Source of the DNA: Mercenaria mercenaria
Taxonomy: Eukaryota > Mollusca > Bivalvia > Venerida > Veneridae
DNA: 64,000 nt
Assembly (NCBI RefSeq): GCF_021730395.1
Contig: NC_069369.1
Span: 60,911,501-60,975,500 of the forward strand
Direction of reading: 5' to 3'
Positions 23,701-33,298 of this stretch are shown in pieces. Each line of letters begins with the position of its first letter. Position 1 is the first letter of the stretch. The position numbers and the translations under genes are program-made. The notes under the pieces were generated by a model. The model was not told where the DNA came from. It ran no database searches and saw only the letters and a list, made by a program, of their open reading frames with translations.

Positions 23701-26317
23701 ACGACCATTTTATTGTATTTTCTGGTTCCTTTGGCCAATGGTTTTGGGAAAAAAGTACAATTCTACAGAAAGTAGGTTGTGAGGAATTGTATCTAGCCGA
23801 TCTTTTTCAAATAAGTGAACTGTCTGATTAAATGAATTTCTTTCCTAACGCCCGTTCGCCAAAAGCTATAGCCTTAAAATAAGTATTGATTTGATAACTC
23901 TTGTTTTCAAATAACATTCGAGTAGTTGAAATTAATGATAAAGTAATTGTTGCCTTTTAGATTCAGGCGATGTGAGTTTTAACAGCTTGGGAAAAATGAT
24001 ATCAGCGAGGTCGTAGACTTTTTTTCCACATCGACAAATTCTCATATTGACCACTCTAAAAGGCATACTAGTATATAATATGATGTATTATATATAATAG
24101 GGTTATTATGCGCGCCTCGTGAGATCCGATCTGGCAAAAATCCACTCGAGCCGAATGCGAAATCCCAGATAATGACCCTTTTATTATATACCTCCACCTT
24201 TTTGTTTGGTGTTTTGTTATTGAACGAAACCTTCAATGTTTATCGATATTAAAATGGAACTTAGTGAAGTTTTTATATGCGCTATTTATAGAACTGTGTC
24301 AGGTCATGCATATTAATGAAAGTACTACGGTAACATATAATACGAAAGGTACAATACGGATTTTTTCTACCTGTTCATATTTACTTGTGAAATACAAGTC
24401 GTTTTTTACAGAATTTATATAGGTATATAATAAATATATATACATAGTCTGCTTATATTTTAAGACAGTGTGAAAGACGCTGCTAATGTCCTGCGGCAGG
24501 TTTCAAGTTTCCTACTTCCTACTTTTAATACCATGGATAGTCTTCTTCAGGCTTTTCAGGTAAGTTACTTGCAAACTAGTAAATTAATTAAGGATCTTTT
24601 TTTTCTTAGACACTTCAAGATATGTTCTTATATAAGTATTTAAAATTTTAATACAGATATAAAAATTAAAGGTAATAAATTTTGACCAAACATTTTTGAC
24701 AAAAAACAAAAGAAGAAAATGATGCAGGCTCGGTTTAATTGAGCGTGTATGGACGGTAGTAAAAAATTTATGCTATCGCCAAGCTCTCTAGTCCCTAGCT
24801 GAGCAGAACTCGTCTGCACATATTACAAATTCACATCTAAATATAGTATCATCGGATATTAATAGCTTCCTCGCTTGGCGCTCAGCATTAAGATATGAAC
24901 TAGGATTGGTCAGCCCGGTGTCAGTATAATGTAATGGGGGGGGGGGGGGGGGGGGGGGCGGGAAAGCAAAATGTCATACTGTGATTAGTTACTTAGTCTA
25001 TTACAAAACGGTTTATACACACAAACATGTTTGTTTCATATTTACACAGTGTAAGAATTGTTCATTTTTCAAGTATAGTATTATGGTATAAACTAACTTG
25101 GAAGGTTGGTATCAGAGTTCAGGATTACCGACGGTATGTTTTGTCATACTGTGATTAGTTACTTATAACTTATAGATAGTAAGTTACTTATATTTTTTAG
25201 CCTATTACAAAACGGTTTATACACACAAACATGTTTGTTTCATATTTACACAGTGTAAGAATTGTTCATTTTTCAAGTATAGTATTATGGTATAAACTAA
25301 CTTGGAAGGTTGGTATCAGAGTTCAGGATTACCGACGGTATGTTTTGTAGAACAGTATACTTTTTATTACATGATGAAAATACAACAGTGTCGTAGTATT
25401 CAGTCATGTAGTTTTGTTCATTTTACGACTGACGCCAGATGAAGACGTCAAACAAATTTGCATTTCAATCGAGAAAACTTACTTTTAAATGTCCCGAAGG
25501 TTTATGAAATGTGATTTTCAGTACAATTTGCGATATTTATTTCTTTGAGAATTCTTTTGTCATTCGTTAAATGTATGTACATTTCGTGACTGTTTGAAAA
25601 TAATTTAAAGCTGTATCATTTTGTTGAATTTTCAAAATTTCTTAAATAATTTGTGTATCAAAGATCGGGTTCATTTCAACAACATACAATCAGTAAATTG
25701 AAATAATTGTAAAATACAAAATAGTGTTCCTTTATTTTTGCACTTGGTCTCTCTCTCTACGTGATATGTTTAGGAGGCAGCGTTTCCGGAACTTGACTTT
25801 ATATAAATGTACATTTACACAAAACACTATTGTTGCTGTAATAAAAGCCAGTAACATCATTTTTGTTTTATTTAGGACATGGATACAGCTTTAGATGACG
25901 TCTGTCAACAGAGTAATCCCTACGACATAATTAAAAATGCATTTGCCATACACCCTAAAACGAAAGACGGATGTTCGCAGTTGTATTTAAAGAAAGTTGG
26001 GGTAATAGATGCACTATTTTGTATTTATTTGTAATTGATGTTAAGTTTAATGAATACATTATCACAGGTGATACCGATCTTTAATGCGAGTTGGATTTTC
26101 GACATTTGCTAAATTGCTAAATATTCAGTCTATAAATCAGCATTTTGCAATTTTGCTACATGTAATCCAAGTACTTTAACTTGTAAAAAATGACAAGGAC
26201 GTTATAAAACACAGTTAAATTATTCAGACATATGGTTGTATTGTTTTTTTTTCTTTTCAGGACAAGTGGAAGCAACTTGAAGCACTGCTGTTACAGCATG
26301 GTGTGCAGAGCTTGTAG
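13553..26317 (+). CDS. Gene B: helical protein with central hydrophobic hairpin (tandem paralogue 2)
   Basis: Coding exons read by eye: 13553-13561, 21775-22339, 23436-23651, 24465-24559, 25876-26001 and 26261-26317. Together they give 355 residues and a TAG stop. Exons 2-5 have exactly the lengths of their counterparts in gene A (565, 216, 95, 126 nt) and the same phases. All introns are GT-AG except intron 2, which has a GC donor (acag|gcaagt), the normal form of rare GC-AG introns. Shared motifs include LSSKLRRD, AESFKSALSKEGG, LLQKTL, GYESDLSAVLTKIS, the hairpin LIGIVGGLVGTALAPFTG then GQSLAMASAA, a Lys/Glu-rich coiled coil, SSFLLPTFNTMDSLLQAFQ and DKWKQLEALLLQHG. By eye, close to half the residues match gene A. 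There is no signal peptide. The family is unnamed to me; a membrane-active helical role is only an analogy from layout. Intron 1 is long (8.2 kb) because of repeats, so the link from the tiny first exon is the weakest point. Confidence 0.72.
13983..15200. mobile_element. DNA element with inverted repeats of about 400 bp
   Basis: The sequence from 13983 (cacaggtggcagtaacg) to about 14400 returns in reverse complement from about 14793 to 15200 (cgttactgccacctgtg). The arms are about 400 bp and highly similar; the unique middle is about 390 bp. The flanks gtaatgtt (13975-13982) and gtaatttt (15201-15208) match at 7 of 8 bases, a probable 8-bp target duplication as made by hAT transposases. No transposase is seen. 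The open frames inside the arms are mirror images of each other and not genes. Confidence 0.7.
15290..16800. repeat. Degenerate tandem repeat tract
   Basis: Loosely repeated phrases recur across the tract: ttttgacaaaattatt, cccttttt-cattt and aagttcacatat-gggtc. It resembles old decayed cores of bivalve tandem-core repeats. A 174-codon frame on + (15778-16302) lies inside and is explained by the repeat. Confidence 0.4.
16801..18022 (-). mobile_element. Tandem-core element, reversed
   Basis: Read on the minus strand this has the same design as 8300-10406. The terminal hairpin is at 16801-16835 (agctcatctgtcatgtagtgacag then ggtgagct). Next come gatcgcccttcgtccgtccg, two to three units with tcctttcgaaa-ctggcca and ggccccttaaagggcc, then several units with aggtcaaatcaaagga. 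The distal end is gtgagcgacctagggcc-tttggcccgcttgtt. It sits in intron 1 of gene B. Confidence 0.65.
18180..18310 (-). repeat. Interspersed repeat copy, inverted relative to 21500-21605
   Basis: The reverse complement contains cccaggcttaaatgga, then a tgccaagtttcgtgctttt block. The same order appears in + orientation at about 21516-21605 (cccaggcttaaatgaag, then atgccaagtttctta). The two are diverged copies of one family in opposite orientations. Confidence 0.45.
19079..20586. mobile_element. Candidate DNA element with short terminal inverted repeats
   Basis: The left end agtaggttacctt (about 19080) is mirrored by aaggtaacctacct (about 20574-20587). The interior is AT-rich, with two similar blocks (tcgtttttccatggtaac near 19402 and cgtttccatggtaac near 19940). 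No transposase frame or clear target duplication was found, so this is tentative. Confidence 0.35.
20671..20760 (-). mobile_element. SINE 3' tail with (GT)n
   Basis: A run of GT repeats is followed by tcgggtttaacgtcttattc, then atataaacgacggt. This is the 3' end of the minus-strand SINE seen in full at 41723-42060. The family carries a CA microsatellite at its 3' end. Confidence 0.6.
20815..21500. repeat. Degenerate tandem repeat (ggcggccatctt family)
   Basis: Four to five units of about 150-170 bp each contain a gg(c/t)(g/c)gccatcttg-att block, a ttggtcat-ttgg block, a gaggagcgtatt-tacaaatat block and an accatgcaacgttt block. The units are well diverged. It lies just upstream of exon 2 of gene B. 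Confidence 0.55.
22622..23080. mobile_element. Inverted-repeat MITE in intron 2 of gene B
   Basis: The left part contains agggatgtaggtcac and later aatttgtgagcaaag. The right part holds their reverse complements: ctttgctcacaaatcc and gtgacctacatccct. The arms are about 90 bp and imperfect, and there is no coding frame. Confidence 0.6.
24084..24198. mobile_element. Short palindromic MITE
   Basis: The segment runs from tatataatagggttattat to ataatgacccttttattata, imperfect inverted ends around about 70 bp with cgagatccgatctgg-like content. It lies in intron 3 of gene B. Confidence 0.5.
24719..24935 (+). repeat. Fragments of repeat R2 and a SINE
   Basis: 24719-24830 matches the family at 60135-60360 and 52517-52925 (gcaggctcggtttaattgagc, then ggacggtag and gagcagaactc). 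24855-24930 matches, in + orientation, the middle of the SINE at 41723-42060 (agcttcctcgcttggcgctcagcatta and gtcagcccggtgtcag). Both are decayed. Confidence 0.5.
24936..24962. repeat. Poly-G tract
   Basis: An uninterrupted G run of about 23 bases is followed by cggg. It lies in intron 4 of gene B and could form quadruplex DNA. Its exact length is likely to be unreliable in any assembly. Confidence 0.7.
24998..25349. repeat. Near-perfect local duplication in intron 4 of gene B
   Basis: A block of about 150 bp (from ctattacaaaacggtttat to attaccgacggtatgtttt) occurs at about 24998-25143 and again at about 25201-25348. I see no differences by eye. A shorter motif, tgtcatactgtgattagtt, precedes the first copy and lies between the two, so the duplicated unit is larger with a short insertion. 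This points to a recent event. Confidence 0.8.
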
Positions 26318-26985
26318 ACCGACACTGTCGTAATGTCAATTACACGACCGAATAAGTTCAGCAAAGTTTCATTAAATTTTCTGAAAAAAATCCTTTAAGG
26401 AAAAAAGCCTTCCTTCTCGGGCGACATCATTGTGACATGAAACCTGCTGCGGACTTCCATATATGGCTAATCAAACGAAATAATACCGAAGCAGACTCCT
26501 TACAGCACGGAAGTTTTTTTTAAATGAATATCACATCCAAAATAACATTCCACTTTCTTCTGATTCAGTCTTAATTTTTCCAAATATCTGTTCAAAACAC
26601 ATTTGTTTGCTATCAAATTTGAAGTAAAGTCTATATTAAAACTTGTCAGTAACATGTTTACAAATAGATAAGACTCCTAAAAAGCTAACTGAACGTTTTA
26701 AAATATTAATGCTAAGACAGATAAACAGCAAAAGACTGATTCTCACAACTTTGTCCAACTTATGTCTTTCCTGTGGCATCAGTATAATATATCTTCCTGA
26801 CAAAAAGTAACTTTTTATTTGTTTTACTTGGATAATAAAAATATTAAACAAACTATTATTATTTTTTTGTTTCAGTATAAATGTATTTTTGTATTCTGTT
26901 ATGATCAGTCTTGGCGGGTATATTAGAATGTTATATTTATCTAGAAAAATACATTAAGTTTCTTCGTTTCTCAGCAAATAAATTT
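26318..26985 (+). other. Probable 3' UTR of gene B
   Basis: AT-rich sequence after the TAG of gene B. Possible aataaa signals lie at 26834-26839 and 26977-26982. No other gene is seen to about 27320. Confidence 0.3.
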
Positions 26986-27324
26986 ATTTTGGTCAATTAC
27001 CGTCTTCAAAAAATATTTTACAAAACTGTACATTTATCAAGATGTATGGTATCTTTAGATTTTTGAATCTTTAATTTGGTCAGTTTTTCCATTTAGTTTA
27101 GTACGTTAAATATTTCAAGATTTTAATCTGTTTACGTACATGAATATATGATATTCGCCCAATTTTTTCAGACGCTTATATTATGATTTTCACTTTCATG
27201 AAAGTTTGTCATTCCTTGTCTTTAGATAACATTTTATTTACATTATTTAACGTACATGTATCACTGGAACGTTAAAAGTGACTTTTAACGGTGTCAGACA
27301 AGGATAACTAACGTAATTCCGTTA

Positions 27325-27819
27325 TCACTCCTCGCAACGGCCGTCACACATGCAAAGAGAAGTGCTCAAAAATTTAATTTTATTAACTTCCATCTTTCCA
27401 GTTGTAGTATAGAAACGCCTGATAAGTTTCAGATGCATATGTGAGAGTTTTATACAGAATGCCAGATCCTTTTGTCCAATACAAATTGTTTGGCACAGGT
27501 ATTTCAGGAGACAAAAGAGTAGGTGCAAGTGTCCCCAGCAGTACCCGCATCTTGTATTATCTTGAATGAGAATTTCAATTGTCTCCGTTGCTGCTTCAAA
27601 TGTTTTCCTTGATACATGTATATACTTTAGCCGAAAACCAATGGAGTCTGAACACATCTGGTTAATCATGGAATTCAAGCGTAATAGTCCCTTTTTCTTA
27701 CATAGTTTCTTTCCCTTTAGGAAAATAAACAACAGTTTCTTTTTTTCATAGAGAAGGAAGCAACACACGTACTTTAACCTGGAAAAAATTAACTGATCAG
27801 TGTTTACTCTTTGGGTCAA
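27325..27819 (-). CDS. Unrecognised open frame, doubtful
   Basis: An uninterrupted minus-strand frame of about 164 codons without an ATG near its 5' end; the first ATG is roughly 50 codons in. It is Lys/Leu/Cys-rich and contains a CGYC motif. I recognise no domain. No splice sites were convincing, and composition is like the surrounding AT-rich DNA. It may be chance or an exon of an unknown gene; it is listed only because it is long and not inside an obvious repeat. Confidence 0.15.
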   Translation of the reverse strand: MTQRVNTDQLIFSRLKYVCCFLLYEKKKLLFIFLKGKKLCKKKGLLRLNSMINQMCSDSIGFRLKYIHVSRKTFEAATETIEILIQDNTRCGYCWGHLHLLFCLLKYLCQTICIGQKDLAFCIKLSHMHLKLIRRFYTTTGKMEVNKIKFLSTSLCMCDGRCEE

Positions 27820-28077
27820 GTGTTTCCCCTATATAATTCACAATTTAAAGAATTAAGAATTCAGGAAACTTGCAAATTTATCACAGCATTAGATTAACCC
27901 TTAACATGCTGGACACGATTGGTTTTGCCTTTGCGACCAGTGAAGATCGTGACCAGCTTGCACATCTGGTGCACGGAATTACCGGGAAGCTGATTTAAAT
28001 GTTAAATAAAACAAAATGTGTGCAATGTATGATATAATCTTGTTTACAATGGAAAGGAAATATAATGTAAATAGAAG

Positions 28078-28212
28078 AAATGAATTAATTTTTTTTCTGA
28101 GTTCATGCGAAATGAACGCCAGAATAGGATCGGCAAATTAAACATGATTCATGGATTTGCCGATCCAATTCTGTCGTTCATTTCGCATTAACACCGAAAA
28201 AAAATATCATTT
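28078..28212. repeat. Palindromic hairpin element
   Basis: gcgaaatgaacg-cagaat-ggatcggcaaat is mirrored by atttgccgatccaattctg-cgttcatttcgc, with a loop of about 16 bases. Outside the arms, oligo-T on the left pairs with oligo-A on the right. A small fold-back MITE is likely. Confidence 0.6.
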
Positions 28213-28216
28213 CTTA

Positions 28217-28572
28217 AATATCAGTTTTTAACTCGAAATCAGTACAATGACTATCATAGTTTTCATTTCAAAATCGGTACATTAACCAGTATCAGTTTTC
28301 TGTTCAACATCAAGATAAATTTTCAATACAAAGTAGGTACATCAACGCATATAAAGTTTCAATTGAAAATCGGTACATCAACCAAAATCAATGTTTAGTT
28401 CAACATAGGTACTAAATTACCAATATCAGTTTGAGATTCAAAATCGTTACATCAACCAATATCATTTCAATTCAGCATCAGTACATCACCAAGTATCAAT
28501 TTTAAATTCAAAATCGGTATATTAACCAACATCAGTATTCAATTTAACATCTGTACATTAACCAATATCAAT
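28217..28572. repeat. Minisatellite, about 40-bp unit
   Basis: About nine imperfect units follow the pattern ttcaaaatcggtacatcaac then caatatcagtttt. Single units differ at several places. Confidence 0.65.
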
Positions 28573-28577
28573 CAGGA

Positions 28578-28680
28578 GGACTTGTTGCCAAGTCAGTTAC
28601 CTCTCACTGCTGTGTGTTCAAAACCTCGCTTTTGGCGTAGGATCTATTATATGAGGAAGCTGGTTTACTTAAGATCAATG
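28578..28680 (+). mobile_element. SINE relic
   Basis: The pieces cctctcactgctgtgtgttc, aaaacctcgctttt and atgaggaagctggttta follow the B-box and body order of the SINE at 2189-2453, with many changes. Both ends have been lost. Confidence 0.5.
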
Positions 28681-28699
28681 AATCTACCTGCCTGTCTAC

Positions 28700-29235
28700 A
28701 CATTTTAGCATTAAAAATTAAAATCAATAATATTGTGAGATGTTTGCCACCAGGAACAGATTGTTCATTATATGTCGATGATTCTTTTGATATGTTATCG
28801 TTTGAAAAATATACGTACAATTGAACGCCAATTACAGCCGTGTTTAAATAAAGTTCAAATTTGGGCCACGGAAAATTGTTTTAAATTTTCCAAATAAAAA
28901 AATCAGTGTGTCATTTTTGTCAACTACGGAAACAACACTGTGACCCTGAGCTTTTTCCTGATGGTACAAAAATACCCGTTGTTTACGAAGCAAAATTTCT
29001 TGATATTATTTTTTTAATCTTTTCTTTTATGCCACATATAAAATATCTGAACGTCAAATGTTTGAATCTTTAAAGGTAATTTCAGATACTAATGGGGAAG
29101 CCGATCGTAAGGTTTTATTACGACGTTATAGAGCTTTGATTAGATCCAAGCTAGATTACCGTTACGTTGTTTATAATTCAGCAAGAAAATCTTATTTATA
29201 AATGTTAGATACCATCCATAATCAAGGTCTTCGTA
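28700..29235 (+). mobile_element. LINE reverse-transcriptase relic (Jockey/CR1-like)
   Basis: Translated pieces on + match the non-LTR reverse transcriptase palm and thumb region in order: CSLYVDDS (the Y-V-D-D active site), ERQLQPCLNKVQIWAT, a CFKFSK-type segment, VVYEAKFLDIIF, MPHIKYL, ADRKVLLRRYRALIRSKLDY, then an IHNQGLRI-like segment. Stops and frameshifts separate these pieces (for example stops near 29200 and 29238), so this is a dead, 5'-truncated copy. The clade is a best guess from motif style. Confidence 0.7.
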
Positions 29236-29239
29236 TTTA

Positions 29240-30700
29240 GAGCATCCATTGTTGAAAACGTGTCTTGTTTTAAAGTTGGTTTTATATAAAATCCATTTTC
29301 CCAATGTGGATATTTTCATCCATTTGAAACAAACACAAGAGTTTCTGTAAAAACAACAACAGATATACGGTAAATAACATTACTCAAGGAATCTTAATGG
29401 ACTAAAGGAATCTTTATGGCAGGTTTTTTCAGTGCAAGACCAGCTGATTCGTGCAGACACTTGGCAGGTCAAACATATATGTAGAAGTTTCCCGGCCCTC
29501 TTCTTCCTTAGAAAATACTGCTTTTTAAATTGTGTTGCATGAATACACTATTTATGTCCCAAACAATGTGTACACCACCGCAGTTTCTGCTATGAATTTA
29601 AACTCACACACCGATGTAATATTTTCATATTACACTGATCCAGTGATACACGCATATGACCTCTACCTAGGAAAATTGCATTTAATTGTCTTTTAAGCAG
29701 ACAATTGGTTTCAAAAGAATCTATTTTAGTACCTTGTTTCATACTCACATTCTACATAGAATACAGCTCTGCGTTGTGACAAAACTGATTCGCTGAATTT
29801 CTTTCTAACTACATCAATGTAGCCGCCTGTCAAATATGTTAACACATGCGAGACCTTTTGACAGCATATTCATGTAATCATTGGCGTGTATCATGTGAAA
29901 TTGTACTTCAATTATGTCTTAATCTCTTTAAAACTTGCATAATATTGGTGATAATATCAACAACTAGTTGAAGTCATAATTCCTTCTGCATCGTTTTATT
30001 AAGTATAAAATCCAAAGGGATTGATGATATCAATTAATAATAAGCAACAGTAGTCTATACAACGTTTCGGCTTTATTCGCCTTGATCAAGTATAATTAAA
30101 TATTCTGAGATGCGTCGTAAATTATCACATTTCTACCATGTTCATTGCTTTATCAATAATAATAATAACACGGATACGACGTTACGTTACCACAGCGTAA
30201 AACAACATAATAACGCGCCAAATAGACGTTGACGAACAAGAACACAAATAATTAATAAAACATAAGACCCAATCTACAGGGGTCGTTTTAATTATTTTTT
30301 GTAAAGCATCAGTTTTTCACTATATATTCAGACAATACAAAATAAGTTCAGAGCAACATTTACATACAAGTGTGTTTGATATCAAGACAAGTCTGCTCAA
30401 ATTTGTCACAAAAGGGCATACTAAATGTACAATTATCGCTGTCAGTCATTACCTGTTATAGAATAGCACTCATTTTACTCACAAAACACTCCATGCACTT
30501 ATCTGTGTTTATTTTTCACTACATTCCGCGCACTTCGCCTCATTCATTTGCTTACACTTGATGCACACGAGTGCTCGAGTAATTTTGTTTAACGGACCTG
30601 TACATATATGCGCAGACAGGTAGATGCAATGGGCTGATCTGATTTTATTAAATGACCACAGTTTGACGTTTTATCTTTACTACTCATTTTGCGAATCATA
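29240..30700. other. Non-coding, possible retroelement tail
   Basis: No gene is seen. The first few hundred bases may be the decayed 3' part of the LINE. At 30053-30090 a caacgtttcggctttattcg then ccttgatcaag segment looks like a conserved end motif seen near other retroelements, but I cannot assign it. Confidence 0.3.
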
Positions 30701-30717
30701 TCCCATTTTTTAACTGA

Positions 30718-30990
30718 AGTTCTGGAATTTAGTCGATAGAGGGTTACATAAGGACCATTTGTATGAAATTATTTCTAAATCAACCAAGCCTTTTAGACGG
30801 ATATACCGTTTAAAGCTGTTTTCTATTTTTAGCCCTGGCGGCCCCTGTGTGCAACCAAGCGGGACCATTTTAACAGATTTGGAAGAAGACCACCCAAGGA
30901 ACATTCAGGCCAAGTTTCATCAACTTCCATCAAATGGTTTCAGAGAAGATGTTTAAAGGAAAGTGGACGGACTCCATGCCAGCCATGTTT
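30718..30990 (+). repeat. Decayed tandem-core repeat unit
   Basis: The phrases ccctggcggcccctgtgtgc, ggaagaagaccacccaagga and caggccaagtttcatcaa belong to a common bivalve tandem-core repeat. One to two units remain, without clear ends. Confidence 0.4.
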
Positions 30991-31342
30991 GTCATATAAA
31001 TATGTGACAAATAGACCACTGACCAACATATATCATGGGATGAGGCAGTGTCACATAGACCTGCAATCATTCCTTACCAAACAAGTGAATGAAGTATTGC
31101 CATGCAATACAAAGTCCCCTACTGGAAGGCACCTTTTTTTCTCTACTGCAGTATAACATAATGAACTGATATCTGTCAATGATGTATAAACAATATTGTA
31201 CTATATATACAATATAATATAACAAAGCAATTGGATTAAAATTTGCTTATATAAAAACGTACAGTTGTTTTCATTTGGATTTTTTGGCCAATTATACAAA
31301 AAGTTATCATAAAAGTTATTTATAGTAACAACAAAGTGAAAT

Positions 31343-31344
<2 letters not shown>

Positions 31345-31378
<34 letters not shown>
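31345..31378. repeat. (AC)n microsatellite
   Basis: About 17 AC dinucleotides, immediately before the left end of the tandem-core element at 31385. Confidence 0.85.
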
Positions 31379-31380
<2 letters not shown>

Positions 31381-31384
31381 CCTA

Positions 31385-33157
31385 TAAAATATAAGTCCAA
31401 AAGAAACTCTTCACCAGGTAGAGATAGATCAAAATACACCTAAAATTTGGATGTACCGTGCATGTTGTACCACAGAAAAGTGGTCTCAATGTTTCCCTAC
31501 GGCCAGTAATAAAGAAGTTATAATATAATCTATTTATAGTAACAACAAAGGGACATAATTCTAAAAAAGTGTGCCTCAGTGTGGTGAACATTTCTGCCAA
31601 GTTACATCAAAATCCCTCAATGCATGAAGAAGAAAAGCTCCGAACAAAGTCATTGCTGAATTTGAACTTTAACCTCTAAGTATGACCTTGATCTTAGACC
31701 TAGGGACCTGATTCTGGCACGCGACAATTCGTCTCATGGTGGTGAACATTTGTGCCAAGTTACATTAAAATCCCTCCATGCATAAAGAAGAAATGCTCCC
31801 GACAAAGTCATTCTTGAATTTGAACTTTGACCTCTAAGTATGTCCTTGACCTTAGACCTAGAGCCGGGGCTTTGCGCACAACATGTTGTCTCATCCAGGG
31901 AAATGTTTGTGCCAACTGATATTTAAATCCTGTTTTGCATGACAAAGTTATAGACTGGACAGGAAAAATATCCTATTGACCTTTGATCTCAAAGTGTGAC
32001 CTTGACCTTTAAGCTAGGGTTCTGAGTGTTGCGCATGACACGTCGTCTCATCATGGGGAACATTTATGCCAAGTAATATTGTAATCCCTTCATGGATGAC
32101 AAAGTTCTGGACCGGACAGGAAAAAAAACCTATTGACCTTTGACCTCCACTTGTGACCTTGGCCTTTGAGCTAGGGTCCAGGTTTTGCGCATGACAGGTT
32201 GCCTCGTCATGGGGAACATTTGTGCCAAGTAATATCAAAATCCCTTCATGGATGGCAGAGTTATGGACTGGACAGGAAAAAAGCCCTATTGACATTTGAC
32301 CCCCAATGGTGACCTTGACCTTTGCGCATGACATGTTGTCTAATCATGGGGAACATCTATGCTAAGTAATATTGAAATCCCTTGATGAATGACAGAGTTG
32401 TGGACCGGACAGGAAACAGATCCTGTTCATGCCATGTTAACATTTGACTGCTAAGTGTGACCTTGACCTTTGAGCTAGGGGTCTGAAAGTTGTGCACGAC
32501 ACATCGTCTTATTATGAGGTACAATTGTGCCAAATTGATATTAAAATCCCTTCATAGATGGGAGAGTTATGGACCGGTCAGGAAAAAAGCCCTGTTGACC
32601 TTTGACCTCAAATTGTGACCTTGACCTTTGAGCAAGGGGTGCGGGTTTTGCGCACGACACGTCGTCCCGTCATGGGGAACATTTGTGCCAAGTAATATTA
32701 AAATCCCTTCATGGATGAAAGAGTTATGGACCGGACACGAAACAGGCGCTGTTCATGCCATGTTAACATTTGACTGCTAAGTGTGACCTTGATCTTTGAG
32801 CTAGGGGTCTAAAAGTTGTGCACGACACATCATCTTATTATGAGGTACAATTGTGCCAAGTGATATTAAAATCCCTTCATGGATGGGAGAGTTATGGACC
32901 GGACAGGAAAAAAGCCCTGTTGACCTTTGACCTCAAATTGTGACCTTGACCTTTAAGCTAGGGGTCTGTGTTTTGCGCATGACACGTCGTCTCATCATGG
33001 GGAACAATTATGCCAAGTAATATTAAAATCCCTTCATGGATGAAAGAGTTATGGACCGGACACGAAATTGCGGACGGACGGAATGACGGAATGACAGAAT
33101 AACGGAAAAGCGCATTCCTATAGTCCCCGAAACTAGTTTTCAACCAGTAGGGGACTA
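31385..33157 (+). mobile_element. Tandem-core element, second family (tagtcccc hairpin)
   Basis: The left module contains aagtccaaaagaaactcttc, caccaggtagagat and accacagaaaagtgg. The core has about nine units of roughly 150-160 bp built on tgaccttgacctt, catggggaacatttgtgcc, aaatcccttcatgg and gagttatggaccgg. It closes with cggacggacggaatgacgg and a hairpin tagtcccc ... ggggacta (33121-33157). The architecture equals that of the gagctcacc family (left module, tandem core, gacgga run, terminal hairpin) but the sequence differs. A second copy starts at 51287. The small minus-strand frames inside are repeat artefacts. Confidence 0.65.
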
Positions 33158-33298
33158 ATAGCAGAGCTACCGCGTCGCATTACGGTTAGACGTGTGAAAA
33201 AGAAAATGAATAAAACTGTGTATAGAATTACTATCGAGTTGAAAATTCGTGGTAAGTTTTTGGATTCGGTGTTGTTCGGGTTTCTTCCAGTACACAAT

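Noticed and set aside
32014-33143. Minus-strand frames with HDEATCHAQ-like repeats
   Set aside because: They repeat with the tandem unit of the tagtcccc element and are out of register with any known protein.
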